Shown piece by piece: positions 16,805 to 26,506 of a stretch of 64,000 nt of DNA; within the stretch, counting starts at the first letter, position 1, and each line of letters begins with the position of its first letter. The position numbers and the translations under genes are program-made. The stretch covers positions 100,502 through 164,501 of the forward strand of contig NZ_KE386595.1 in assembly GCF_000427825.1 (NCBI RefSeq). The letters are read 5' to 3'. Under the pieces are notes generated by a model. That model worked only from the letters and a program-made list of their open reading frames with translations. It had not been told where the DNA came from and searched no databases. Source of the DNA: Thermocrispum municipale DSM 44069. Lineage in GTDB: Bacteria; Actinomycetota; Actinomycetes; Mycobacteriales; Pseudonocardiaceae.

Positions 16805-18292
16805 ATGACGGCGGTGACCCGATCCAGCAGCGCGAGCACGTCGCCGCAGGGACTGACGTTCCCGACCGGTTTCCGCTGGGGTGCGGCCACCGCGGCGTAC
16901 CAGATCGAGGGCAGCACGACGGTCGACGGCCGCGGCCCGTCCATCTGGGACACGTTCGTCACGCAGCCGGGCGCGATCGCCGGCGGCCACACCGGTGAGC
17001 AGGCGTGCGACCACTTCCGCCGCTACCCCGACGACGTGCGGCTGATGGCCGAGCTCGGGCTGCCCTGCTACCGGTTCTCCATAGCGTGGCCGCGCGTCCA
17101 GCCCGATGGGCGCACGACCAGCAGTGCGGGTCTGGCGTTCTACGACCGGCTGGTGGACCAGCTGCTGGACCACGGCATCGAGCCGATCGCGACCCTCTAC
17201 CACTGGGACCTCCCGCAGGCGCTGGAGGACGCGGGGGGCTGGCCGGCCAGGGACACCGCACTGCGGTTCGCCGACTACGCGCAAACGGTCCACCAGGTGC
17301 TCGGCGACCGAGTGGTCGATTGGACGACCGTCAACGAGCCGTTCTGCTCGGCGTACTTCGGCTACGGCACCGGAATCCACGCGCCGGGAATCCGGGACGA
17401 AGCCGCCGCCTTGCGTGCCGCCCACCACCTGCTGCTGGCGCACGGGCTCGGCACGCGTGCCCTGCGCGCCGCCGCCTCCGGAGACCTGCGCGTCGGCATC
17501 GTGTTCAACTTCGGCTCGATCCTCATCGCGCGAGACGAACCGGAGTACCGCGAAGCGGCCCGCAAGGTCGACGGCCTGCAGAACCGGCTGTTCCTCGACC
17601 CGGTGCTCGGCGCGGGTTATCCGCAGGACGTGCTCGACGACATCGCGCACCTCGAGGCGCTCGAGCCGGCGATCCGGTCCGACGACCTGGACGTCATCGC
17701 CGCCCCGATCGACCAGATCGGCATCAACTTCTACGGCCCGTCCCGCTACGCCCCCACCGGCGACCCCGGCGAGCGCGGCACGTGCGACATGCCTGGCGTG
17801 CGCGGGGTCGACACGTTGCCGCCGCAGGGACCGCTGACCGGGTTCGGCTGGGAACAGGATTCGGACTCCCTCACCGACCTGCTACTGGCGGTGTCCGAAC
17901 GCACTGACCTCCCGCTGGTGGTCGCGGAGAACGGCGCGGCGTTCGCCGACGAGGTGAGCGGCGATCGGGTGCACGACGCCGAGCGCACCCGCTACCTGGC
18001 CGAGCACATTCGCGCGGTACACCGGGCCCTGCAGCGCGGCGCCGACGTGCGCGGCTACCTGGTGTGGTCACTGATGGACAACTTCGAGTGGGCGATGGGC
18101 TTCACCCAGCGTTTCGGCATCGTGCACGTGGACTTCGCGACGCAGCGGCGGCGGATCAAGGACAGCGGCCTGATGTTCTCCGAAGTCGCGCGGTCGAACA
18201 TGCTGCCGGCGTCGGTCGCCTCCCCGGACGACGGCTACCGCAGGCGACCGCTGGTGGACCCGGACCGGTGGGGTTTGATCGCGCTGGGCTGA
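16805..18292 (+). CDS. glycoside hydrolase family 1 beta-glucosidase (cytoplasmic)
   Basis: A 495-residue GH1 enzyme with no signal peptide. Start of the barrel is FRWGAATAAYQIEGSTTVDGRG. The acid/base Glu178 lies in TTVNEPF and the nucleophile Glu375 in VVAENGAA. The glucose-binding C-terminal motif is WSLMDNFEWAMGF. It hydrolyses imported beta-glucosides such as cellobiose to glucose. Fourth gene of the ABC operon, five bases after the permease. Its last 58 bases overlap the 3' end of the convergent SARP-type regulator. Confidence 0.96.
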   Translation: MTAVTRSSSASTSPQGLTFPTGFRWGAATAAYQIEGSTTVDGRGPSIWDTFVTQPGAIAGGHTGEQACDHFRRYPDDVRLMAELGLPCYRFSIAWPRVQPDGRTTSSAGLAFYDRLVDQLLDHGIEPIATLYHWDLPQALEDAGGWPARDTALRFADYAQTVHQVLGDRVVDWTTVNEPFCSAYFGYGTGIHAPGIRDEAAALRAAHHLLLAHGLGTRALRAAASGDLRVGIVFNFGSILIARDEPEYREAARKVDGLQNRLFLDPVLGAGYPQDVLDDIAHLEALEPAIRSDDLDVIAAPIDQIGINFYGPSRYAPTGDPGERGTCDMPGVRGVDTLPPQGPLTGFGWEQDSDSLTDLLLAVSERTDLPLVVAENGAAFADEVSGDRVHDAERTRYLAEHIRAVHRALQRGADVRGYLVWSLMDNFEWAMGFTQRFGIVHVDFATQRRRIKDSGLMFSEVARSNMLPASVASPDDGYRRRPLVDPDRWGLIALG

Positions 18293-21200
18293 GCCGCGCG
18301 GTGGGCCTCGACGGCCGAGCGCGTGATGCCCAGGCGCGTGGTCACGCCGAGCACCTGCTGCACGCGCTCGACGTGTTCGCGCACCGCTTGCGGCGACAAC
18401 GACAGCCGGTGGGCGATGTCGCTGTCCGGCCAGCCCGCGGCGACCAGGTCGGCCACGCCGAGTTCGACCGGGGTGAGCCAGTGCGCCTCGGGCTGCCGTA
18501 ACACCTCGGCACGACGCAAGCCGTAGGGGCGGAGGCGTTCCTCGGCCCGGGCGACGCACCAGGCCGCGCCCAGTTCGGTCGCCACCAGCAAGCTGTTGCG
18601 CAGCGCGGCCCGAGCTTCGTCCACCCGGTTCGTCGCGGCGAACAGCTCGGCGGCGTCCTCGAGCACCGCCGCGTATTCGAACCGCCGCCCCACCCGGTGG
18701 AACGTCTCGGCCAGGGCCCGGAGGGCCTCGGGGTCGCGACCCAGCAAGCCGCGGCACCACGTCGCGGCGGCTGTCGCGCGTCCCGGCGAGTCTTCGCTCC
18801 GCTCACCTGCCTCGCTGATGTCCAACGCTTGGCGGGCCAGATCGGCCCGCTCGACCTGGAGGGCGAGCCGCGCGATGACCGGCAGCCACTGATGCCGGGC
18901 GGCCCAGGGAGCGTCACCGTCGAGGACCGGGAGCAAGGCGTCCAGCGCTTCGTGGGTCTGACCGCGGCGCTCCGCCGCCACCGCGGCCGCAGCCAGCACG
19001 AACTCGGAATGCTCCGGGTCGGCCGCGGTGGTCAACTGCACTTCTTGCGCGGCCCGCAGCTGCTGCTCGAGCAACCGGTCGTCGTCGCGCATCCCCGCGA
19101 TCAGCGCGGACAACCCGTGGCGCAGCAGGATCGCGCCCCGGCGTCGCAGCCCGTACTGGGTCATCTCCGCCGCTGCCTGCGGAACGGCGTCCAGCTCGCT
19201 GATCGCCTCGTCCCAACGACCGAGCCAGAAGTAGTGCACCGCAGCGGGCGCCCGCAGACCCGGCACGTGCGCGCGGTTTCCCTGGCCCGCGTTGAGCTGC
19301 TGGGCCTGCACCAGGCACTGACCCGCCTCGGCGAGCCGATCCAGGTTGTGCAGCGTGCTGATCCGATCGTCCAGCAGGCTCAATCGGATGTCCGCCAGGT
19401 CCTCGTGGCCACGCACCACCGCGAGCGCGTCGTCGTTGTGCCGCAGCGCCTCGAGGTGCTTGCCACGAGCTGACTCCACCATCCACAGCCGCCGCGACGC
19501 GTGCACCGTGAGCACGGGATCGGATTCGGTCTGCAAGACCTGCCGCGCATCGTCTTCCGCCCCGGCAAGGTCCTCGCACCCGGGACGTTCGATCGACGCC
19601 AGCATCACCCGATGCTGCGCCCGCCACCGCGACGGGACGTCGGGATCGTCGGCCGCCAGCCGGAGGGTCGCGCACGCCTGCTCGGTCAAGCCACGCATGG
19701 CGTCCAGATACGCCAGCATCAGCCGCATCTCGGCGGCCAGCGCCGGATCGGCCGTCATCGCCAGCACCGCGCGGGCCTCGGCTTCCGGACTGCGGCCGAG
19801 CCAGAACCGCAACCGGGCCAGCCGGGCGGTCAGCACCTCGCGCGTCCGCTCGTGCGGCACGGTCCCACGGACCGCACGTTCCAGCAGGTCGGCGGCCAGT
19901 TCCGGCGACCGCAGGGCCACCGCCTCGCTGTTGTCGACCAACCACTCGATCGTCCACGCGTCGGGCGCGACCGGAGCGGCCAGCAGCTGTTGCGCCACTC
20001 GCTCCGGATCACTGCCCGCCGCGGCCAACGAGTGCGCTGCCTGCCGGTGCAACGCGACCCGCACGGCCTGCGGCATGCCGTCGTGCAACGCCTGGCGCAC
20101 CAGCGGATGACGAAACGCGAACCGGTCCCCCGCGTCGCGGAGCACCCCGGCCGCGACCGCTTCGTCGACCGCCGCGATCAAATCGGACACCGGCCTGCTC
20201 AGTGCCGCGGCCACCTCACCGAGATCGAGTTCCGGCCCGAACAGGGTGGCCCAGCGCAGCACTTCGCGCGCCTGCTCGCCGAGGAAACTCAGATAGGTCG
20301 TCACTTCGGACGCCAGGAAAGCCAGCGCCCTGCGCGCGGCCTCCTCGTCCACGTCGGCCAGCCCGTCGTCGAGACGCAGACATCGGCTACGCACCAGGCA
20401 CTCGACGATCTGCCGGACGAAGCACGGATTGCCCGCGGCGGTGTCCACCACCTTCAGCAGCGCCGCCGACGGCTCGGCGTCGGCCAACGCGCACGCCAGC
20501 TCGGCGACTTCGTCCTGGTCCAGCGGCCCAAGGCGCACCGGTTCCCCGAAGGCCGCACGCACCCGCTCCACCGGTTCGCGGCGGGGCACCGGACGAGCCG
20601 AGACCAACACCAGCAGCGGAGCCCGGCGCACCAGCCGCACCAATCGGTGACACACCAGCAGCGACGCCTCGTCCGCCCACTGCATGTCGTCCAGCACCAG
20701 GACCAGCGGGCCCTGCGTGCACAGCTGATCGATCAGGCCGATCACCCGCTCGACGGCGGCGACCTCCGCTTCCCCGCCGCGCCACGAGGCATCCCGGTGC
20801 CGCAGCTGGGTGGCCAGTTCGCGGCGTTGCGGGTCCGGCGAGTGGACGTCCACCCCGAGGCATTCCAGCAGCATGCCGAGCGGGAACCGGCCGCTCAGCT
20901 CGTCACCCGCGGCCCACACGACGCGCATCCCGCGGGCCATGTGATGCTCCAGCGCCTCGGCCAGCAGCGCCGTCTTCCCGATACCGGGCTCACCCTCCAC
21001 CCACAGCACGCCGCCGTGCCCGTCGGCGAGCGCGCGCAGCTTGTCGTGCAGGGTCGTCAGCGCTTCCGTGCGGCCGACGAACGGCTCCGGGGCGTCCGGT
21101 CGCAAGTTCTCGTCGCTCCAGGGCATGCCGGCGCGCAGGTCCTGCTCGATGCTGTCGCGCACCGACCGCAACGCCGCGCCCGGCTCGATCCCCAGCTCAC

Positions 21201-21903
21201 CGGTGAGCGCCCGCTCGGCATCCCGGTAGACCTCGAGCGCCTCCTCACTGCGGCCACAGCGATGCAACGCCGTCATCAACAATCCGCGCGCTCGCTCGCG
21301 GGCCGGATGCTCGTGCACCAGCCTCCGCAGTTCGTCGACCACCTGCTCGGCTCGGCCCAGCGCCACCGCCGCCTCGGCGCGACATTCGATCGTGGCCAGC
21401 CGGAGTTCGGCCAGCCGCGCGCGATGCCGCGCCGCGAACGGTCCGCCGACGTCGATCAGCGCTTCGCCCCGCCACAGCGCCAGTGCTTCGGTGAACAGGT
21501 CGTAGGCGCTCTGCCACTGTTCCCGCGCGGCGTGCTGGGCGGCGCGTTCGCGCAACCGCTCGAGGCGGATGACGTCCAGCCCGTCCGGATCGACGCGGAG
21601 TTCGTAGCCGCCGCCGGAGGACACCAGCACTTCGCCACCGGACCATCGCGAGCGGCGCGGCTCGAGCACGCGGCGCAGGTCGGAGACGTAGGTGTAGAGG
21701 CTGCCTTCCACGGTGGCAGGTGGGTCGTCGCCCCACACCGCCCGGATGAGCTCGGCCCGGCTGACCGCTTGCCCGGCGCGCAGGGCGAGCACGGCGAACA
21801 CCGACCGGCGGCGGCCGGAGCCCAGGTCCAGCTCACGCTCACCGCGGCGCACCCGCAAGGGGCCGAGCAGCTCGATGTCGAGCGAGCCCTGTTCCTTCGG
21901 CAT
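18235..21903 (-). CDS. SARP-ATPase-LuxR giant transcriptional regulator (copy 1)
   Basis: A 1222-residue regulator. Residues 8-85 form the OmpR-like winged helix of SARPs (LGPLRVRRGERELDLGSG, then AVWGDDPP). A bacterial transcriptional activation domain follows (about 100-250). The AAA-type ATPase has Walker A GEPGIGKT (304-311) and a Walker B in LVLVLDDMQWADE. A long helical tetratricopeptide-like middle comes next, and near the C-terminus a LuxR HTH (LTPVELGVADLVAAGWPDSD). Combining SARP head and LuxR tail is the large AfsR/LAL hybrid layout. The ATG at 21903 follows GGAGGGGG. Overlaps the GH1 gene tail-to-tail. It may regulate that sugar operon; inferred from position. Confidence 0.92.
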   Translation of the reverse strand: MPKEQGSLDIELLGPLRVRRGERELDLGSGRRRSVFAVLALRAGQAVSRAELIRAVWGDDPPATVEGSLYTYVSDLRRVLEPRRSRWSGGEVLVSSGGGYELRVDPDGLDVIRLERLRERAAQHAAREQWQSAYDLFTEALALWRGEALIDVGGPFAARHRARLAELRLATIECRAEAAVALGRAEQVVDELRRLVHEHPARERARGLLMTALHRCGRSEEALEVYRDAERALTGELGIEPGAALRSVRDSIEQDLRAGMPWSDENLRPDAPEPFVGRTEALTTLHDKLRALADGHGGVLWVEGEPGIGKTALLAEALEHHMARGMRVVWAAGDELSGRFPLGMLLECLGVDVHSPDPQRRELATQLRHRDASWRGGEAEVAAVERVIGLIDQLCTQGPLVLVLDDMQWADEASLLVCHRLVRLVRRAPLLVLVSARPVPRREPVERVRAAFGEPVRLGPLDQDEVAELACALADAEPSAALLKVVDTAAGNPCFVRQIVECLVRSRCLRLDDGLADVDEEAARRALAFLASEVTTYLSFLGEQAREVLRWATLFGPELDLGEVAAALSRPVSDLIAAVDEAVAAGVLRDAGDRFAFRHPLVRQALHDGMPQAVRVALHRQAAHSLAAAGSDPERVAQQLLAAPVAPDAWTIEWLVDNSEAVALRSPELAADLLERAVRGTVPHERTREVLTARLARLRFWLGRSPEAEARAVLAMTADPALAAEMRLMLAYLDAMRGLTEQACATLRLAADDPDVPSRWRAQHRVMLASIERPGCEDLAGAEDDARQVLQTESDPVLTVHASRRLWMVESARGKHLEALRHNDDALAVVRGHEDLADIRLSLLDDRISTLHNLDRLAEAGQCLVQAQQLNAGQGNRAHVPGLRAPAAVHYFWLGRWDEAISELDAVPQAAAEMTQYGLRRRGAILLRHGLSALIAGMRDDDRLLEQQLRAAQEVQLTTAADPEHSEFVLAAAAVAAERRGQTHEALDALLPVLDGDAPWAARHQWLPVIARLALQVERADLARQALDISEAGERSEDSPGRATAAATWCRGLLGRDPEALRALAETFHRVGRRFEYAAVLEDAAELFAATNRVDEARAALRNSLLVATELGAAWCVARAEERLRPYGLRRAEVLRQPEAHWLTPVELGVADLVAAGWPDSDIAHRLSLSPQAVREHVERVQQVLGVTTRLGITRSAVEAHRAAQPSAIKPHRSGSTSGRLR

Positions 21904-21965
21904 GGTCAACCCCCTCCGCCGCGGGTTCAGTATGGACTAGACCAATTTTGGGAACCAGTGGCCCG

Positions 21966-22004
21966 GTGAAGGCGCCTCGAGGTCGCGTGAAGGTGCCATG
22001 AAGG
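21966..22004 (+). promoter_or_regulatory. SARP-like heptamer direct repeats
   Basis: GTGAAGG at 21966, GTGAAGG at 21987 and ATGAAGG at 21998: spacings 21 and 11. SARP regulators bind heptamer direct repeats on an 11-bp (or 22-bp) period. They lie in the intergenic region between the divergent SARP-LuxR giant and the orphan LuxR gene, 61 bases before the latter. Confidence 0.55.
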
Positions 22005-22064
22005 CTCGGCCACGACACTGACGTCAGCAGACGACCAAGATGTGACGGCCCGTGGAGGACGGCA

Positions 22065-22688
22065 ATGGCGCACGTACGGGTGGCTGTTTTCGCAACCGAC
22101 CCGCTGACCGAGGCGGGGCTGCGCGGTTACCTGCGCGAACGCAGCGAGATGACCGTGCTGGACGACCCTCCCCCGGCGGATGCCGATGTCGTCGTGGCCG
22201 CCACCGACGAGCTGAACGCGCCGATGCTGGCGACGCTGCGGCAGTGGGCCGACAGCGCGGGACGCCCGGTCGTGTTGTTGGCCAGGGAGCTGTCCGAGAC
22301 CGACCTGCTGCACGTCATCGAGCGCCGGGTGGTCGCCGTCCTGCCGCGCTGCGGGGCGCCGGACGAACGGCTGGTGCAAGCGCTGCTCACCGCCGCCGCG
22401 GGAGGTGGCATGCTGCCGCCGCGATTGCTGGGTGGGCTGCTCCGGCACATCGAGCGGCTGCACCGCGAGGTGTTGGCGCCGCGGGGGCTCAGTTCCTCCG
22501 GCATCACGCCGCGGGAGGCCGATGTACTCCGCCTGATGGCCGAAGGCATGGACACCGCGGAGATCGCGGCCAAGCTGTGCTACTCGCAGCGCACGGTCAA
22601 GAACGTGCTGCACGGCCTGACCAACCGGCTCAACCTGCGCAATCGCGCGCACGCGGTGGCTCATGCCCTGCGCGCCGACGTCATCTGA
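22065..22688 (+). CDS. orphan LuxR-family regulator with aspartate-less receiver-like domain
   Basis: A 207-residue paralogue of the protein at 12517-13155. The N-terminus (HVRVAVFATDPLTEAGLRG) is receiver-like, but the phosphoacceptor strand reads DADVVVAATDE, with no Asp at the expected site. C-terminal LuxR HTH: ITPREADVLRLMAEGMDTAE then IAAKLCYSQRTVKNVLHGL. The start follows GTGGAGGACGGCA. It is divergent from SARP giant 1 and convergent with SARP giant 2, overlapping the latter by 28 bases. Phosphorylation is unlikely; ligand sensing as in JadR1/RedZ-type atypical regulators is plausible but unproven. Confidence 0.88.
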   Translation: MAHVRVAVFATDPLTEAGLRGYLRERSEMTVLDDPPPADADVVVAATDELNAPMLATLRQWADSAGRPVVLLARELSETDLLHVIERRVVAVLPRCGAPDERLVQALLTAAAGGGMLPPRLLGGLLRHIERLHREVLAPRGLSSSGITPREADVLRLMAEGMDTAEIAAKLCYSQRTVKNVLHGLTNRLNLRNRAHAVAHALRADVI

Positions 22689-25600
22689 CCGACCCGGCCC
22701 GGCACGTCACGGTCGGCCTGCCGGAGCCGAGCGAACTGTTCGGCCAATGCCGCCCGCGACTCCAGCCTGAGCGTGCGCAGGATCCGCACCACGTGGGCCT
22801 GCACGGTCCGCCGCGGCAACAACAGTTCCGCGGCGATCTCCGGGTTGGCCTTGCCGCGTGACACCAGTTCGGCGATCCGCCGCTCGACCGCCGACAACGA
22901 CTCCCAGCCCGCCCGTGTCGGAGCCGCGGTCTCGGCGTGCACCCCGTAGGCGGCCAGCCGCTGTTGGGCGCGGTGCCGGTCCCAGCGGGCCGACAGGTCG
23001 CCGTAGATCTCGACCGCTTCGCTCAGGCACCGCCCGGCGTCGTCGGGGCGCCCGGTTTCCGCGTGGATCTCGGCGAGGTCCTCCAGCGCCCACGCCAGTT
23101 CGACCTGGCGGCCGGCGGCGCGATGGTGGGCCACCACGGCCTTGCCTGCCGCGACGTCCCGGTCGATGAGCGCACGACACCACTGCAGGGCTGCATGCGC
23201 CCGCGCAGGCACCTTCTCCCGATCCGCCTCGTACTCGCACGCGGCCAGCGCGGCCCGCGCGGCCTCCTCGTCGCCGATGCGCCTGGCCAGCCGCGCGATC
23301 CCCGGCAGCCACTGGTGGCGCAGCATCATCTGCGCATAGCCGACGTTGAGGATCGGCGACAGGATCGCCAGTGCCCGGTGCGGCTCCCCGGCCTGTTCGG
23401 CCGCGAGGGCCTGGGCGACCAGCAAGAAGTCGAAGCTCTCCCGTTCCGACCGGGTCTCCGGGGCGTGTACCGCGGCCGCGTCCAGGTGGTCGGCGGCCCG
23501 CCCGCGGTCGTCCCGGTGTCCGGCGATCAGCGCGGCCACCCCGTGCAGCAGCAGCGCCGCAGGACCGGGCTCGCGCAGCCCGTAGAACGAGATCTCCGGG
23601 CCGTCCTCGATGACCGTCTCCAGCTCGGCCATCGCCTCGTCCCAACGGCCCTCCCAGTAGTAGTGCACGGCGGCCGACACCTGCAGTCCGCTGGGCAGCG
23701 CGTGCTGCACGGTGATCTCCCGCGCCGAGCGCAGTGCCGCCCGCGCCTCCGGCAACCGGTCCAGGTTCTGCAGCGTGAACATCCGGTTGTCCAGCAGGTC
23801 GAAGTGGATGTCGGCCAGGTCCGGCCGGTCCCGGACGACCGCGAGTGCCCGATCGACATGCTGCAATGCGGCTTCGTGATCGCGCCGCATGGAGCAGATC
23901 TGCCACAACGTCTGATGCGCGTGCGCCAAAAGGTAGGCGTCGCCGGTCCTCTCCGCGGTGGCGCACGCGGCCCACGCGTCGGCTTCTGCCGCGTCGATGT
24001 CGGACAAGTCGCCACGACGAAAGTTGACCAGCAGCGCTATGTGCCGCGAGCGCCAGATGTCCGGCAGCTTTGGGTCGGCCATCGACTCGGCGATGACCTC
24101 CTGCGCCAGTGACGTCTGCCCGCTGCGATGCAGCATCGCCGCGTACAGCTGGCGAAGTTCGGCGGTGCGCGCGGGCTCGCTGGAGAGCTCGATGGCCTGG
24201 CGAATGCGTTGCAATGTGGCCTCCGGGTCACGGGCCATGCGGAACAACACTCTGGCCAGTGCCGCGCTCAGCAGCTCCCGATGCCGTGCAGCCAGCGTCG
24301 GGATGTCGACCACGCGCTGCAACAGGTCGACCGCGATGTGCGGGGCACCGGTGGCCAGCTCGGCGCTGTGCGCGACCAGCCACTCCCCGACCCAGGTGTC
24401 GATCGCCTTCGGCGCGGCGATCAGCTGCTCGGCCACCCGGCGCACCGGCGCTCCGCCTGCGGCCAGGGCCTCCGCGGCTTGCCGGTGCAACGCCGAACGC
24501 ATCGCCGCGGGGATGTCGGCGTAGAGCGCCTGCCGCAACAGCGGATGCCGGAACCGCAGCTGCAGGCCCGCGTCGACGAGGATGTTCGCCGCGACAGCCT
24601 CCTCGAACACACCGACCAACTCGGCCGGTGTCCGGCGCGTCACCGCGGCGACGTCGTCCACGGTGAACTCCGGCCCGAGCAGGGCGGCCATCCGCAGCGC
24701 ATCGCGGGTCCGTTCGCTCACGCCTTCGAGCGTTCTGCCCATCGCCGCGATCAACGAGGTCGGCGGCTCGTAGGCCGGCTGGTCGACCTCGGCCACCCCG
24801 TCGACGACCTCGATGGCGCCGCCGCGCAGCAGGCCGTCGACCATCTCGCGCAGATACAACGGGTTGCCCTCGGCCCGGGCCGCCAGATCGAGCAACCCGC
24901 GGCCCGGGCGGGCCCGCACCTGCGCCGCCACCAGGTCCCGGCTCGCCTCGGAGTTCAGCGGGGCGAGCGTCAGCGTGGTGTGCCCGCGGGCGCTGACTCG
25001 CTGCCGTAGCTGCACCAGTTCGGGCCGGTTCGGCGCTGGACGGGCCGCGCCGATCAGCAGCAACGGCAACTGTCTGCTCGCCGCGGACAGCCGGTGCCAC
25101 ACCAGCACCGACGCTTCGTCCGCCCACTGCATGTCGTCCAGCACCAGCACCTGCGGCGCTTCCGCACACAGCGTGTCGACCAGCGACAGCAGGCTGTCCA
25201 CGGCGGCCAGCACGGGGTCGGCCCCGTCGGTCACGGGGTCGGACGGGGTGCCTTGCAGTTGCCGCGCCAGAGCCGCTCGCCGGGGATCGGGTGAGCGGAC
25301 GTCGATGCCCAGACAGTCCAGGATCACCTGCAGCGGGAACCGTTGTGCCAGCTCGTCGGCCGCGGCCCAGGACAGTCGGCAGCCCCGCTCCTCCACCCCG
25401 GCCAATGCGGTAATGAGCAGCTCCGACTTGCCGATCCCCGCTGCGCCTTCCACCCACACCGAATGCCCACGGCCCGCCACCAGCGCGTCCACCCGGGAAC
25501 GCAGCAGGCTCAGCTCGTCGTCCCGTCCGTACAGCGATGACGACTCGTGGGCCCGTTGCGGTCCCGGCACCGGGTGCGGGGGTGTTTGCGGTGGCGCGGT

Positions 25601-26368
25601 CAAGGTCGGGTCGCCGGCCAGCATCCGGTCGTTGAGTTCCTGCAGCGCGGGGCCCGGGCGAACCCCCAGTTCCTCCTGCAGCACCCGGCGCGCGTCGTGG
25701 AAGACCTCCAACGCCTCGGCCTGCCGCTCACTGCGGTACAGCGCCAGCATCAGCAGCGCGCGCAACGATTCGCGCAACGGATGGTCGGCAACCAGCGCGC
25801 TCAGCTCGGCCGCGACGTCGGCGTGCTCGCCGAGCTCGAGCAGGGCGGCCGCGCGGCGTTCGTGCACGTCGATCCGTCGCTGGAGCAACCGTTCGCGCTC
25901 CTGCTCGGCGAACGGCCCCGGGATGCCGGAGAACGGCTCGCCGCGCCACAGATCCAGCGCCGCGGTGTAGGCGTCGGCGGCGGCGCGGTGCGCTCCGGAC
26001 TCGGCGGCTTCCTCGCCCGAACGGCACAGCCGCTCGAACTCGGCGACATCGAGCGCCCCGGGCTCCAGCCACAGCCGATAACCGCCCGGCCCCTTCTCCA
26101 CCGGCTCGCCGACGGGAGCCAGGCAGCGACGCAGACCCGACATGTACGTATAGACACTGCCGTCCGCGCTGGCGGGGGCCGACTCACCCCACACCGCGTC
26201 GATCAGTTCGCGTCGGCTGACTTCCTCGCCTGCGCGCGCAGCCAGCACGGCGAAGACCGCTCGCTGCCGAGCCGGCCCCAACGGCAGTTCGTCCTCGCCG
26301 GCACGCGCCCGCACCGGACCGAGGAGGTCCACGGCCAGCGGGCCGCGTCGAACGTCGCTGCCTGCCAT
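22661..26368 (-). CDS. SARP-ATPase-LuxR giant transcriptional regulator (copy 2)
   Basis: A 1235-residue relative of the regulator at 18235-21903 with the same order. The SARP winged helix (about 10-90) is followed by the activation domain (about 105-250) and a Pro-rich linker (258-270). The ATPase has Walker A GAAGIGKS (308-315) and LVLDDMQWADEAS, then a long TPR-like middle. The LuxR HTH near the C-terminus (LSAVERRIAELVSRGKANPE then IAAELLLPRRTVQAHV) has 38 residues after it. ATG 26368 has GGAGGGG upstream; a longer frame to 26458 lacks a ribosome site. Its 3' end overlaps the orphan LuxR gene. The two giants look like an old duplication. Confidence 0.92.
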   Translation of the reverse strand: MAGSDVRRGPLAVDLLGPVRARAGEDELPLGPARQRAVFAVLAARAGEEVSRRELIDAVWGESAPASADGSVYTYMSGLRRCLAPVGEPVEKGPGGYRLWLEPGALDVAEFERLCRSGEEAAESGAHRAAADAYTAALDLWRGEPFSGIPGPFAEQERERLLQRRIDVHERRAAALLELGEHADVAAELSALVADHPLRESLRALLMLALYRSERQAEALEVFHDARRVLQEELGVRPGPALQELNDRMLAGDPTLTAPPQTPPHPVPGPQRAHESSSLYGRDDELSLLRSRVDALVAGRGHSVWVEGAAGIGKSELLITALAGVEERGCRLSWAAADELAQRFPLQVILDCLGIDVRSPDPRRAALARQLQGTPSDPVTDGADPVLAAVDSLLSLVDTLCAEAPQVLVLDDMQWADEASVLVWHRLSAASRQLPLLLIGAARPAPNRPELVQLRQRVSARGHTTLTLAPLNSEASRDLVAAQVRARPGRGLLDLAARAEGNPLYLREMVDGLLRGGAIEVVDGVAEVDQPAYEPPTSLIAAMGRTLEGVSERTRDALRMAALLGPEFTVDDVAAVTRRTPAELVGVFEEAVAANILVDAGLQLRFRHPLLRQALYADIPAAMRSALHRQAAEALAAGGAPVRRVAEQLIAAPKAIDTWVGEWLVAHSAELATGAPHIAVDLLQRVVDIPTLAARHRELLSAALARVLFRMARDPEATLQRIRQAIELSSEPARTAELRQLYAAMLHRSGQTSLAQEVIAESMADPKLPDIWRSRHIALLVNFRRGDLSDIDAAEADAWAACATAERTGDAYLLAHAHQTLWQICSMRRDHEAALQHVDRALAVVRDRPDLADIHFDLLDNRMFTLQNLDRLPEARAALRSAREITVQHALPSGLQVSAAVHYYWEGRWDEAMAELETVIEDGPEISFYGLREPGPAALLLHGVAALIAGHRDDRGRAADHLDAAAVHAPETRSERESFDFLLVAQALAAEQAGEPHRALAILSPILNVGYAQMMLRHQWLPGIARLARRIGDEEAARAALAACEYEADREKVPARAHAALQWCRALIDRDVAAGKAVVAHHRAAGRQVELAWALEDLAEIHAETGRPDDAGRCLSEAVEIYGDLSARWDRHRAQQRLAAYGVHAETAAPTRAGWESLSAVERRIAELVSRGKANPEIAAELLLPRRTVQAHVVRILRTLRLESRAALAEQFARLRQADRDVPGRVGQMTSARRA

Positions 26369-26506
26369 GCCAGCCCCTCCGCCAGCCTGCACTGTCAACC
26401 CACGCCGAACGACACCATCCGGTGAATCTGCGCCGGCGCGCCGGAGTGTAGCCGTCACCCGACCAGGCGTGACCCGACGAAAGGGTGCTGACGGGAAATT
26501 TGGGGG

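Noticed and set aside
19501..21969. 822-codon plus-strand frame over SARP giant 1
   Set aside because: No domain likeness and His/Arg/Gln-rich; the minus-strand protein has full SARP, Walker and LuxR motifs.
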